A DNA stretch of 28,143 nt from Ilumatobacteraceae bacterium (lineage in GTDB: Bacteria; Actinomycetota; Acidimicrobiia; Acidimicrobiales; Ilumatobacteraceae), in NCBI GenBank assembly GCA_025463305.1, contig JAOBWK010000003.1, positions 1 to 28,143 of the forward strand, read 5' to 3'. The notes under the pieces are model-generated. The model worked only from the letters and a program-made list of their open reading frames with translations. It was not told where the DNA came from and ran no database searches. Below, piece by piece: positions 21,862 to 28,143 of the stretch. Every line of letters begins with the position of its first letter. Positions within the stretch are counted from its first letter, which is position 1. The translations under genes and the position numbers were made by a program.

Positions 21862-23094
21862 ATGACATCACACCTCTCCGACGTCTGGTTCTCCGTGACC
21901 CCGCTGCAGGTCGCCAGCGGCAAGGGGTGCTGGGTCACCACGACCGACGGCGTCGAGTACCTCGACTTCGCGGCCGGGATCGCCGTGAACTCCACCGGCC
22001 ACGCGCACCCGAAGGTGGTCGAGGCGATCGCCAAGCAGGCCGAGCGGTTCATCCACGCCCAGGTGAACGTCTACAAGCACGATCTGCTCGAACCGCTGGC
22101 CGCGAAGCTCGCCGAGCTCACGCCCGACGGCATCGACAAGTTCTTCTACGCCAACTCCGGTGCCGAGATCACCGAGGCTTCGGTGAAGCTGGCCAAGCAG
22201 GCGACCAAGCGCCCGAACATCATCGTGTTCAGCGGCAGCTTCCACGGCCGCACCCACATGGCGATGGCGATGACGACGTCGAAGACCGGCTACCGCGCCG
22301 GCCACTCGCCGCTGCCGGCGGGCGTGTACGTCGCGCCGTTCCCCGATCCGCTCGCCGAGGACCAGGACGCCGAGGTCGCCCGCGCTCTGCACGGTCTCGA
22401 TCACCTGCTCAAGTCGATGACCGCACCCGACGAGACCGCGGCGATGATCCTCGAGCCCGTGCTCGGCGAAGGTGGCTACATCCCGGCGCCGCACGCGTTC
22501 ATCACCGGTCTGGTCGAGCGCTGCCAGGCACACGGCATCCTGTTCATCGCCGACGAGGTGCAGAGCGGCTTCGGGCGAACCGGCGAGCTGTTCGCGGTGG
22601 AGCACTACGGCATCCAGCCCGACATCATCTGCATGGCCAAGGGCATCGCGTCCGGCTTCCCGTTCGCCGCGCTCGGCACCACCGCCGAGCTCGACGCGAA
22701 GTGGGCCAAGGGCAGCCACGGCGGCACCTACGGCGGCAACGCGATGGGCTGCGCCGCAGCGCTCGCCACGATCGAGATCATGAGCGATCCCGCGTTCTTG
22801 CAGAACGTGCGCGACCGCGGGCAGCAGCTGATGGACGGCCTGCGCGAACTGCAGCACCACGACGCCGGCATCACCCAGGTGCGCGGCCTGGGACTGATGG
22901 TGGGCACCGAGCTGAACGACGGCGCCCGCGTCGCGGCGATCCAGAAGCACTGCCTCGAGGAGGGCCGGATGATCCTGATGAACGCCGGCACCTACGGCAC
23001 CACGTTGCGCTGGATGCCGCCGCTGGTCGTCAACGAGCACGAGATCGAGATCGGTCTCGCCGCGTTCGGCGCAGCGCTCAAGGCCACCGCCTGA
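21862..23094 (+). CDS. Class III PLP aminotransferase (4-aminobutyrate/acetylornithine type)
   Basis: A 410-residue fold-type I aminotransferase of class III. It shows DGVEYLDFAAGIAVNSTGHAHP (29-50), YANSGAEITEAS (96-107), the PLP-stacking SFHGRT (126-131), ILFIADEVQSGFGRTG (226-241; Asp231 binds the pyridine N) and CMAKGIASGFP (257-267; Lys260 is the Schiff-base lysine). HGGTYGGNA (286-294) is typical. The motifs fit the GABA/omega-amino-acid branch, but acetylornithine or another omega-amine substrate cannot be excluded, so no symbol is given. It is translationally coupled (TGATGG) to a MarR-type regulator. No GABA permease or succinate-semialdehyde dehydrogenase is adjacent. Confidence 0.85.
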   Translation: MTSHLSDVWFSVTPLQVASGKGCWVTTTDGVEYLDFAAGIAVNSTGHAHPKVVEAIAKQAERFIHAQVNVYKHDLLEPLAAKLAELTPDGIDKFFYANSGAEITEASVKLAKQATKRPNIIVFSGSFHGRTHMAMAMTTSKTGYRAGHSPLPAGVYVAPFPDPLAEDQDAEVARALHGLDHLLKSMTAPDETAAMILEPVLGEGGYIPAPHAFITGLVERCQAHGILFIADEVQSGFGRTGELFAVEHYGIQPDIICMAKGIASGFPFAALGTTAELDAKWAKGSHGGTYGGNAMGCAAALATIEIMSDPAFLQNVRDRGQQLMDGLRELQHHDAGITQVRGLGLMVGTELNDGARVAAIQKHCLEEGRMILMNAGTYGTTLRWMPPLVVNEHEIEIGLAAFGAALKATA

Positions 23095-23537
23095 TGGCAC
23101 CGCCGGACCCCGAGCGACTCGCGGTCTGGCGCTCTCTGCGCACGTCGCACGCGCTGCTCGACCGCGCCCTCACCGACGCGCTCCGCACCGAGCGCGAGTT
23201 GCCGCTGCCGTGGTTCGAGGCGATGAACGCGCTGCAGGTGGCCGGCGGCAAGATGCGCGTCATGGACCTCGCCGACCACCTCGTCGCGAGCCCGTCGAGC
23301 CTGTCGCGCCAGCTGAACGGGATGGAGGACGACGGCCTGATCCGCCGCGAGCGCGCCGATCCGGCCGATCAGCGCGTGGTCGTCATCGTGCTGACCCCGG
23401 AGGGCCGCGCCGCGTGGCGCCGGGCCAGCTCGACCTACCAGCGGGTGCTCAAGCGGTTCTTCCTCAACAAGCTCACCGAGTCCGATGTGGCCTCGATGCA
23501 GCGTGCGCTCAGCAAGGTCATCGACGAGTTCGAGTGA
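23094..23537 (+). CDS. MarR family transcriptional regulator
   Basis: A 147-residue winged-helix regulator. Residues about 35-55 form the dimerisation helix. MRVMDLADHLVASPSSLSRQLNGMEDDGL (about 54-82) is the helix-turn-helix and recognition helix. RRERADPADQRVVVIVLTPEG is the wing, including the conserved DxR of MarR proteins. C-terminal helices complete the dimer. Its ATG overlaps the aminotransferase stop by one base, so it is made from the same message. It probably senses a small molecule and controls this operon or others (inference). I saw no clear palindrome at the operon promoter to propose as operator. Confidence 0.85.
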   Translation: MAPPDPERLAVWRSLRTSHALLDRALTDALRTERELPLPWFEAMNALQVAGGKMRVMDLADHLVASPSSLSRQLNGMEDDGLIRRERADPADQRVVVIVLTPEGRAAWRRASSTYQRVLKRFFLNKLTESDVASMQRALSKVIDEFE

Positions 23538-23562
23538 CGGGCCCCGAGTGAGGTGGTCCGGA

Positions 23563-23568
23563 TAGCCT
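23563..23568 (+). promoter_or_regulatory. -10 box of small membrane protein gene
   Basis: TAGCCT ends six bases before GTG 23575; leaderless pattern. Confidence 0.5.
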
Positions 23569-23574
23569 GATCAT

Positions 23575-23838
23575 GTGCCGGCGCTGTCCACCATCATCTG
23601 GGTGTTCTTCGCGCTGCTGCTCGGTCTGGGCCTGTGGAAAACCGGGATCGGCATGCTGCGCAGCATGACCACGCCGATGCCCGCCCCGCCGCCGTCGGGT
23701 GAGATGCGCCGGATCAACGTGAGGTACCGCTGCAGCATCTGTGGGCTGGAGCTGAAGATGACGTTGGCCCCGGACGAGGACCCGCCCCCGCCGCGCCACT
23801 GCCTCGAGGACATGGACCTGGTCGCCCCGATCGAGTGA
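23575..23838 (+). CDS. Small membrane protein with zinc-ribbon-like tail
   Basis: An 87-residue protein of unknown function. Residues 5-24 are one hydrophobic membrane segment. A Pro-rich link (33-41) follows, then a soluble tail with C53-x2-C56 (RCSICG) and H75-C76, which could hold a zinc ion or form a small rubredoxin/zinc-ribbon-like knuckle. Such short proteins occur beside crgA-region genes in related actinobacteria, as far as I recall, without an assigned role. The start is GTG 23575, supported by the -10 box six bases upstream. It is convergent with crgA; a hairpin with DnaA-box-like arms follows four bases after its stop. Confidence 0.7.
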   Translation: MPALSTIIWVFFALLLGLGLWKTGIGMLRSMTTPMPAPPPSGEMRRINVRYRCSICGLELKMTLAPDEDPPPPRHCLEDMDLVAPIE

Positions 23839-23841
23839 CCG

Positions 23842-23869
23842 ACGTTGTCCACACTCTGTGGATAAACGT
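23842..23869. other. Inverted pair of DnaA-box-like 9-mers forming a hairpin
   Basis: TTGTCCACA (23845-23853) and TGTGGATAA (23857-23865, the reverse complement of TTATCCACA) match the DnaA-box consensus in opposite orientation with a 3-base spacer. With flanking ACG/CGT they also form a hairpin of about 12 bp with one G-T pair and one bulged A. It sits in the 116-bp gap between the convergent small membrane protein and crgA genes. It may be a DnaA site, a terminator, or both. A second small stem (CCCGG/CCGGG, 23927-23942) lies nearer crgA. Confidence 0.5.
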
Positions 23870-23954
23870 GTTGACGAACGACACGGATGTAATTCAGGTC
23901 GTGCGTCGGCCTCGACAGGGCGACAACCCGGATCAGGCCGGGATCAGGGTGCGA

Positions 23955-24296
23955 TCAATGCCATTTGGTGGCGGTGTAGAGGCCGCCGAGCACGAACGCC
24001 AGGCCGGCGAACACGAGCCAGTTGCCCACGCTGTCGGACAGCAGGTAGCGGGCCAGGATCGCCACCACGCCGAGCACGAACAGCACGCACATCAGGATCG
24101 GCACCCACTTCGGGCTCTCCTTGATCGAACGCGGGATCGGCGGCGTGTAGCGCGACGTCGGGGCGACACCGGCCGTTGCCGAGGAGGTGGACCGGCTGCC
24201 CGACCCGATCGGCGCCGCACCGGCGCGGGGCAGTTGGCCCGGCTTGGTGCCCTTGGGGGTTACTCGTCCACCGGTTCTGCGCTTAGGGGGTGCCAC
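23955..24296 (-). CDS. crgA: Cell division protein CrgA
   Basis: A 113-residue inner-membrane septation protein. CrgA binds FtsZ, FtsI and other divisome parts in actinobacteria. The basic, low-complexity N-terminal half (1-55) is cytoplasmic. SPKWVP (61-66) leads into the first membrane helix (about 64-83), then a short loop and the second helix (about 92-108), ending in the conserved ATKWH (109-113). It is somewhat longer than the mycobacterial protein, all in the N-terminal tail. It starts at GTG 24296. It diverges from the trpG-type gene and lies near pknB and pbpA, the same order as in mycobacteria. Confidence 0.9.
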   Translation of the reverse strand: MAPPKRRTGGRVTPKGTKPGQLPRAGAAPIGSGSRSTSSATAGVAPTSRYTPPIPRSIKESPKWVPILMCVLFVLGVVAILARYLLSDSVGNWLVFAGLAFVLGGLYTATKWH

Positions 24297-24305
24297 GAAA
24301 AAGCG

Positions 24306-24311
24306 AGTCTA
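24306..24311 (-). promoter_or_regulatory. -10 box of crgA
   Basis: TAGACT on the minus strand ends nine bases before GTG 24296, giving a leader of at most a few bases. Confidence 0.45.
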
Positions 24312-24325
24312 GACCCAGAACCCAC

Positions 24326-24355
24326 TCGACAGGACAGCGCTGGACCGGGCAGGCT
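24326..24355 (+). promoter_or_regulatory. Promoter of the trpG-type gene
   Basis: TCGACA (24326-24331), 18 bases, CAGGCT (24350-24355). The -10 deviates from TANNNT only in its first base and ends six bases before GTG 24362, the window's leaderless spacing. Confidence 0.45.
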
Positions 24356-24361
24356 GTCGCC

Positions 24362-24949
24362 GTGACACGTGTTCTGGTGCTCGACAGCTACGACAGCTTC
24401 GTCTACAACCTGGTCCAGTACCTGGGCGAGCTCGGTGCGGACCCGGTCGTGTACCGCAACGACGCACTCACCGTCGCCGACGCCCTCGCCCTGCGCCCGG
24501 ACGCGGTGCTGCTGTCGCCCGGTCCCGGCCGTCCCGAAGACGCCGGCATCCTCTGCGCGTCCGTGCCCGCCTTTGCCGCCGAGGGCATCCCGGTGCTCGG
24601 TGTGTGCCTCGGCCACCAGGGCATCGGTCAGGTCTACGGCGCCTCCGTCGTGCGTGCGCCGGAGCTCATGCACGGCAAGACGAGTGTGATCCACCACCGC
24701 GGCCTCGGCGTGTTCGCCGGGCTGCCCAACCCGCTGACGGCCACCCGCTACCACTCGCTGGTGATCGATCCGGCGACGGTGCCCGACTGCCTCGAGGTCA
24801 CCGCCTCCACCGACGACGGCATCATCATGGGCGTCCGCCACCGCGAGCTCCCGGTCGAGGGCGTGCAGTTCCACCCCGAGAGCATTCTCACCGCCGCTGG
24901 CCACGAGCTGCTCGCCAACTTCCTCGCCAGGGTCCGCCAGCCCGCGTAG
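24362..24949 (+). CDS. trpG: Glutamine amidotransferase, anthranilate/aminodeoxychorismate synthase component II
   Basis: A 195-residue class I glutamine amidotransferase that releases ammonia from glutamine for anthranilate (TrpG) or 4-amino-4-deoxychorismate (PabA) synthesis. It shows [19 protein letters not shown] (7-25), [11 protein letters not shown] (52-62), the nucleophile Cys82 in GVCLGHQ (80-86), and His171 and Glu173 in VQFHPES (168-174), so the triad is complete. Length is standard. TrpG and PabA cannot be told apart by sequence alone and one protein may serve both. The symbol follows the syntenic mycobacterial gene between crgA and pknB. No component I gene is adjacent. It starts at GTG 24362, directly before the [12 protein letters not shown] strand. 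Confidence 0.85.
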   Translation: MTRVLVLDSYDSFVYNLVQYLGELGADPVVYRNDALTVADALALRPDAVLLSPGPGRPEDAGILCASVPAFAAEGIPVLGVCLGHQGIGQVYGASVVRAPELMHGKTSVIHHRGLGVFAGLPNPLTATRYHSLVIDPATVPDCLEVTASTDDGIIMGVRHRELPVEGVQFHPESILTAAGHELLANFLARVRQPA

Positions 24950-24976
24950 CGGGGCTGCCGGCTGGACGAACCCCGC
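24949..24976. terminator. Weak hairpin between convergent trpG and pknB
   Basis: GCGGGG (24949-24954) can pair with CCCCGC (24971-24976) over a 16-base loop. It is in the 107-bp convergent gap (24950-25056), where nothing else is evident. Confidence 0.3.
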
Positions 24977-25056
24977 ACCGAAGGGGGCGATGTTCGTTCG
25001 GGTGACGCCGCGGCGACCAGTGAAATGCGTGGGGTTCAGGCCCGCCAGGCCCTGCG

Positions 25057-27261
25057 TCAGGTGCTGGGGGTTGCTGCGCTGGTCGTGGTGGCGGCGGGTG
25101 CGGTGGTGGTGGGCGCGGGTGACGTCGTCTGCGGGGGCACGGTGGTGGCCACCGGCAGTGTGGTGGGTGGCGCCGGGGTCGTGGGCGTCGCCGTCGTCGG
25201 CGGGATGGTGGTCTCCTCCGGCAGGGCGCGGCCGACGACGAGGCCGATGGCGGAGCTGGAGTTGACGGACTGGCCGACGGCGATGCTCTGGCTGATCACG
25301 CGGTTGACGTTGACGCTGCCGAACGGGAAGTCCTGGTAGGTGATCGGGTCCGCGCGCAGGCCGACCTCGGACAGCTTCTCGTTGGCCTTGTCGATCAGCA
25401 GGCCGGTGAGCAACGGCACCTTGACCTGCACGGGCCCGGTGCTGATGTAGATCGTGATGGCGCTGCCCTTGTCGACGACGGTGTCGACCGGTGGGTCGGT
25501 GCGGATGACAGCACCGGCGGGGATGGTGTCGTTCGACTCCTGGGCCTCGGTGACGACGAGGTTGTACGGCGCTCCCGAGAGCAGGGACTTGGCGGTGTCG
25601 GCCGGTGTGCCCTCGACCTTGACCACGCTGACCTTGCCCTTGCCCTGCGACACCGTGAGGTTGACCGTGCTGCCCTGCTTCTCCGGCGTCTGTGCGACCG
25701 GGGTCTGGCTGATGACCTGGCCGATGGGTGTGGACGCGTCCTCGACCTGGGTCACCGGGTCGCCGACGATGAAGCCTGCCCCGGTGAGCAGGTCCTTGGC
25801 CTCGGCCAGGGTGTGGCCGGTCACGTCGGGCACCGGGATCAACTCGCTCTGTGGGTTGAAGTAGAGGGTGATGGTCTGGTCCTTGGTGACGATCACGCCC
25901 GGCTCGGGATCGGTGCGGTAGACCACGCCCTCGGATGCCTCGGGATCGGGCTGGGCGACGCCGACCGGTCGGAGCCCCGCCTCGGTGATCTTCAGGGTGG
26001 CCGCGTCGATCGAGAGGTTGCGCACGTCGATCAGCCCGAACGAGGTCTTCGAGTTCTTGTTGTTGAGCGCCTTGAACAGCAGGAAGCCACCGACGGCGAG
26101 GACGACGACCGCGATGAACGCGGCGATGCCCCACCAGCCGCGCCGCTGCGGTGGGTCGTAGTACACGGCCTCGTTGGCGCCGGTCGGGTAGCCGCGCTGG
26201 CCGCCCGTGGGCCGGGGCACCGCACCGGTCTGGGGCACGCCGCCGGTGCGCGGCACCGCCGAGGTGGCAGCCGCGTAGGCGCCGACGCCCGTGGTGGAGA
26301 TCGCCGTCGGTGTGCCACCGGTGTTCGGCCGGGGCGGGGTGACGGTGCGCGCCACCGTCGTGCCACCCGGCGTCGTCGAACCCTTCGGCATCGTTGCAGC
26401 GCCGGGCAGCGCCTTGACCGGCTCGCCGTTGCGGAAGCGGCGCAGGTCGTCGCGCAGCGCGTCGCCGTCGGGGTAGCGGATGGCCGGGTTCTTGGCGAGC
26501 AGCTTGGCGACGATGGCCTCGTAGGGGCGGGGAACGTCGGGCGCGAGCTGGTTGAGCGGCTGCGGGTTCTCGTGGACCTGTTTGTAGGCAATGGCCACTG
26601 GATTGTCGCCGGCGAACGGCGGCCGGCCGCCGACCATCTCGTACATCACGATGCCGAGCGAGTACAGGTCGCTCCGCGGGTCGGGTTGCGCGCCCTGCGC
26701 CTGCTCCGGCGAGAAGTATGTGGCCGTGCCCATCACCAGACCGACCTGGGTGAGGTTGCTGTCGGCCGCCGAGTTCATGGCCCGGGCGATGCCGAAGTCG
26801 GCCACCTTCACCTGGCCACTGGAGCCGATGAGGATGTTCGCCGGCTTGATGTCCCGATGGACCACACCGTTGCGATGCGCGAACGCCAGCGCGGCCGAGA
26901 CCTCGCTGGCGATCTCCGCGGCCTGCACCGGCGAGACGCGTCCGTTGGAGCGCACGATGTCGGCGAGGGTGCGGCCTTCGACGTACTCCATCGCGATGAA
27001 GTAGGTGCCGCCGTACTTGCCCCAGTCGTACACGCTGACGATGTTCGGGTGGTTCAGCGCGGCGGCCGACTGCGCCTCGCGCCGGAAGCGTTCGACGAAG
27101 TTCGGGTCGGTGGCGAACTCGGCGAAGAGGACCTTGATCGCGACAGAGCGGTCGAGCAGGAGATCGCGCGCGAGGAGGACGTCGGCCATGCCGCCGCGTC
27201 CGATGCGTTGCTGGATCTCGTAACGGTCGTTGAGGACCGTGCGCTCACCATGGTTCGTCAC
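25057..27261 (-). CDS. pknB: PASTA-domain Ser/Thr protein kinase PknB
   Basis: A 734-residue transmembrane kinase. The kinase domain (about 14-275) has the Gly-rich loop IGRGGMADV (20-28), VAIK (Lys43), HRDIKPAN (135-142, catalytic Asp137), DFG (155-157) and an activation loop with Thr residues before GTATYFSPEQ (178-187). A Thr/Pro-rich juxtamembrane linker (280-372) leads to one membrane helix (about 377-396). Four extracellular PASTA repeats follow at about 408-469, 472-540, 543-609 and 612-678, which sense peptidoglycan or lipid II. An unusual Thr/Pro-rich tail (683-734) ends the protein. It controls growth and wall synthesis. The neighbour pbpA lies directly upstream on the same strand; pknA, which sits between them in mycobacteria, is absent. 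It starts at GTG 27261. Confidence 0.95.
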   Translation of the reverse strand: MTNHGERTVLNDRYEIQQRIGRGGMADVLLARDLLLDRSVAIKVLFAEFATDPNFVERFRREAQSAAALNHPNIVSVYDWGKYGGTYFIAMEYVEGRTLADIVRSNGRVSPVQAAEIASEVSAALAFAHRNGVVHRDIKPANILIGSSGQVKVADFGIARAMNSAADSNLTQVGLVMGTATYFSPEQAQGAQPDPRSDLYSLGIVMYEMVGGRPPFAGDNPVAIAYKQVHENPQPLNQLAPDVPRPYEAIVAKLLAKNPAIRYPDGDALRDDLRRFRNGEPVKALPGAATMPKGSTTPGGTTVARTVTPPRPNTGGTPTAISTTGVGAYAAATSAVPRTGGVPQTGAVPRPTGGQRGYPTGANEAVYYDPPQRRGWWGIAAFIAVVVLAVGGFLLFKALNNKNSKTSFGLIDVRNLSIDAATLKITEAGLRPVGVAQPDPEASEGVVYRTDPEPGVIVTKDQTITLYFNPQSELIPVPDVTGHTLAEAKDLLTGAGFIVGDPVTQVEDASTPIGQVISQTPVAQTPEKQGSTVNLTVSQGKGKVSVVKVEGTPADTAKSLLSGAPYNLVVTEAQESNDTIPAGAVIRTDPPVDTVVDKGSAITIYISTGPVQVKVPLLTGLLIDKANEKLSEVGLRADPITYQDFPFGSVNVNRVISQSIAVGQSVNSSSAIGLVVGRALPEETTIPPTTATPTTPAPPTTLPVATTVPPQTTSPAPTTTAPAATTTSAATPST

Positions 27262-27339
27262 GTGTTGCCTACTTCGCGACGCGCACCGCGGTGGGTGAGC
27301 GGCGTCTTCTGATTCTGTAGCGCCTGAAAGCGCTCATCG

Positions 27340-27345
27340 AGGATA
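27340..27345 (-). promoter_or_regulatory. Possible -10 box for pknB
   Basis: TATCCT on the minus strand in the 130-bp pbpA-pknB gap, with GGGACA 18 bases upstream as a poor -35. It would give a leader of about 70 bases. pknB may equally be read from the pbpA message. Confidence 0.35.
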
Positions 27346-27391
27346 CCGACCGCGCGCGCACAGTGTCCCGTCGCCCTGCAGTTCACGAGCG

Positions 27392-28143
27392 TCATCCGAG
27401 CGGGTGCGCGAGCGCGTAGTCGAGGATGGTCTTGGCGATCGGTCCGGCCAGCTTGCCGCCTGTGCCGGAGCTGATCTCGGCGTTGGTGCCCTTGAGGATG
27501 ACGGCCACGGCGAACTGCGGTGCCGTGGCCGGAGCGAACGCGGCGATCCACGCATGCGAGCGCTGCGGCTGTCCCGTCGCGTTCAGCTGGGCGGTACCGG
27601 TCTTGGCCGCGGCCTGGATGCCGTTGTCGAGCTGCAAGCAGCACTTCGCGGTGCCGCGCTGGACGACGCCGATCATCAGGTCGGTCATCTTCAGCGCGGT
27701 CACCGGCGAGATCGGGGTCTTCCAGACCTTCGGTGCCGTCTGGTCGAGGACCTTGCCCTGGTGATCGAGCGTCGCCCCGACCACGTACGGCTGCATCTCC
27801 ACCCCGCCGTTGGCGATCGTCGCCGCGATCATCGCCATCTGCAGCGGCACGACGAGGTCGTCGCCTTCGCCGAAGCCCTGGATCGCGAGCTTCGGGATCG
27901 CATCCTTGAAGTGGGCCTCGTCACCGAAGTACGAGGTCGTCCCGCCGGGAAGATCGAACGGGATCGGCTCACCGATGCCCCACGCCTGAGTGCCGGCCAC
28001 CATCTTGGGGACGCCGACATCGACGGCGGTCTGCGCGAACGCGGTGTTGCAGCTGCGCGCGAACACGGTGCGCAGGTCGCCACCGCAGATCTCACCCTCG
28101 AAGTTCTCGATCGGGTTCGTGGTCTGCGGCGGGGTGTACGTCT
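27392..28143 (-). CDS. pbpA: Penicillin-binding protein PbpA (class B transpeptidase), 3' part
   Basis: The C-terminal 249 residues of a class B peptidoglycan transpeptidase. The gene runs off the right edge of the window, so its start, N-terminal domain and catalytic SxxK are not visible. Seen are the SxN motif in FARSCNTAFAQ, just inside the edge, and the KTG motif in AAKTGTAQ, followed by HAWIAAFAPA, typical of this group. The C-terminus is compact, with no PASTA repeats. It crosslinks septal or polar peptidoglycan outside the membrane. Location upstream of pknB, with crgA nearby, matches the actinobacterial pbpA rather than ftsI. The internal GTG at 28066 is not the real start. Confidence 0.9.
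   Translation of the reverse strand, partial: TYTPPQTTNPIENFEGEICGGDLRTVFARSCNTAFAQTAVDVGVPKMVAGTQAWGIGEPIPFDLPGGTTSYFGDEAHFKDAIPKLAIQGFGEGDDLVVPLQMAMIAATIANGGVEMQPYVVGATLDHQGKVLDQTAPKVWKTPISPVTALKMTDLMIGVVQRGTAKCCLQLDNGIQAAAKTGTAQLNATGQPQRSHAWIAAFAPATAPQFAVAVILKGTNAEISSGTGGKLAGPIAKTILDYALAHPLG

Noticed and set aside
21868..23100. 410-codon open frame on the minus strand opposite the aminotransferase
   Set aside because: It mirrors the real gene, has no recognisable domain, and is the usual antisense shadow in GC-rich DNA. The plus-strand frame has a full set of PLP motifs.
23838..23954. A complete replication origin next to crgA
   Set aside because: Only one pair of DnaA-like boxes, no AT-rich unwinding element, and no dnaA or dnaN in the window.
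24990..25339. Small plus-strand frames in and after the trpG-pknB gap
   Set aside because: They are the antisense of the Thr/Pro-rich pknB tail, giving Val/Gly/Trp/Arg-rich products with no start signal.
25813..27312. 499-codon plus-strand frame across pknB
   Set aside because: Antisense of the kinase and PASTA region; no domain of its own.

Overview
The window is very GC-rich, almost fully coding, and carries no RNA genes, insertion sequences, prophage genes or CRISPR arrays that I can see. The right end has a crgA / trpG-type amidotransferase / pknB (kinase with four PASTA repeats) / pbpA block, which is the conserved origin-side cell-division neighbourhood of Actinomycetota. The secreted proteins, including an esterase and a Tat protein carrying a beta-rich repeat with DTR/DSR motifs, together with the base composition, point to an Acidimicrobiia-like (Ilumatobacter-type) actinobacterium. 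That lineage call is inference.

Layout. 1-4933: a carbohydrate region. A GT4-type glycosyltransferase on the minus strand diverges from a translationally coupled three-gene operon (glycosyltransferase, putative alpha/alpha-barrel protein, GH130 glycosidase/phosphorylase). 4934-11027: envelope and secretion genes, namely an SGNH esterase fused to three extracellular repeats, a polytopic GT39/ArnT-like glycosyltransferase, a lone type IV pilin-like protein behind a structured leader, and a Tat-exported protein with one related repeat. 11157-14696: an operon of a large copper-site lipoprotein (PHM-like centre plus cupredoxin), a class V PLP enzyme without the usual desulfurase Cys motif, and a SnoaL/NTF2-like protein. 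14702-17362: a SpoU rRNA/tRNA methyltransferase, a thioredoxin-like [2Fe-2S] protein and a YHYH lipoprotein. 17423-20545: a DUF4012 membrane protein convergent with a NeuD-type sugar O-acyltransferase. 20584-23838: a ferredoxin reductase-type flavoprotein, a class III aminotransferase coupled to a MarR regulator, and a small membrane protein with a zinc-ribbon-like tail. 23955-28143: crgA, trpG/pabA, pknB and the 3' part of pbpA.

Expression. Most first genes have a TANNNT -10 hexamer ending only 5-7 bases before the start codon, so their mRNAs should be leaderless. This signature also fixes several start codons. Only three genes have a clear Shine-Dalgarno: 1249, 9202 and the minus-strand gene at 11027. 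Two divergent gene pairs are separated by exactly 38 bp holding two back-to-back -10 boxes. Terminators are GC-rich perfect hairpins without a T-run.

Most worth following up: the 9104-9202 leader, whose outer helix would bury both the Shine-Dalgarno and the ATG of the pilin gene; the copper lipoprotein operon; the GT/barrel/GH130 cluster; the systematic leaderless signature; and an inverted pair of DnaA-box-like 9-mers beside crgA. No complete defence or mobile system is visible.
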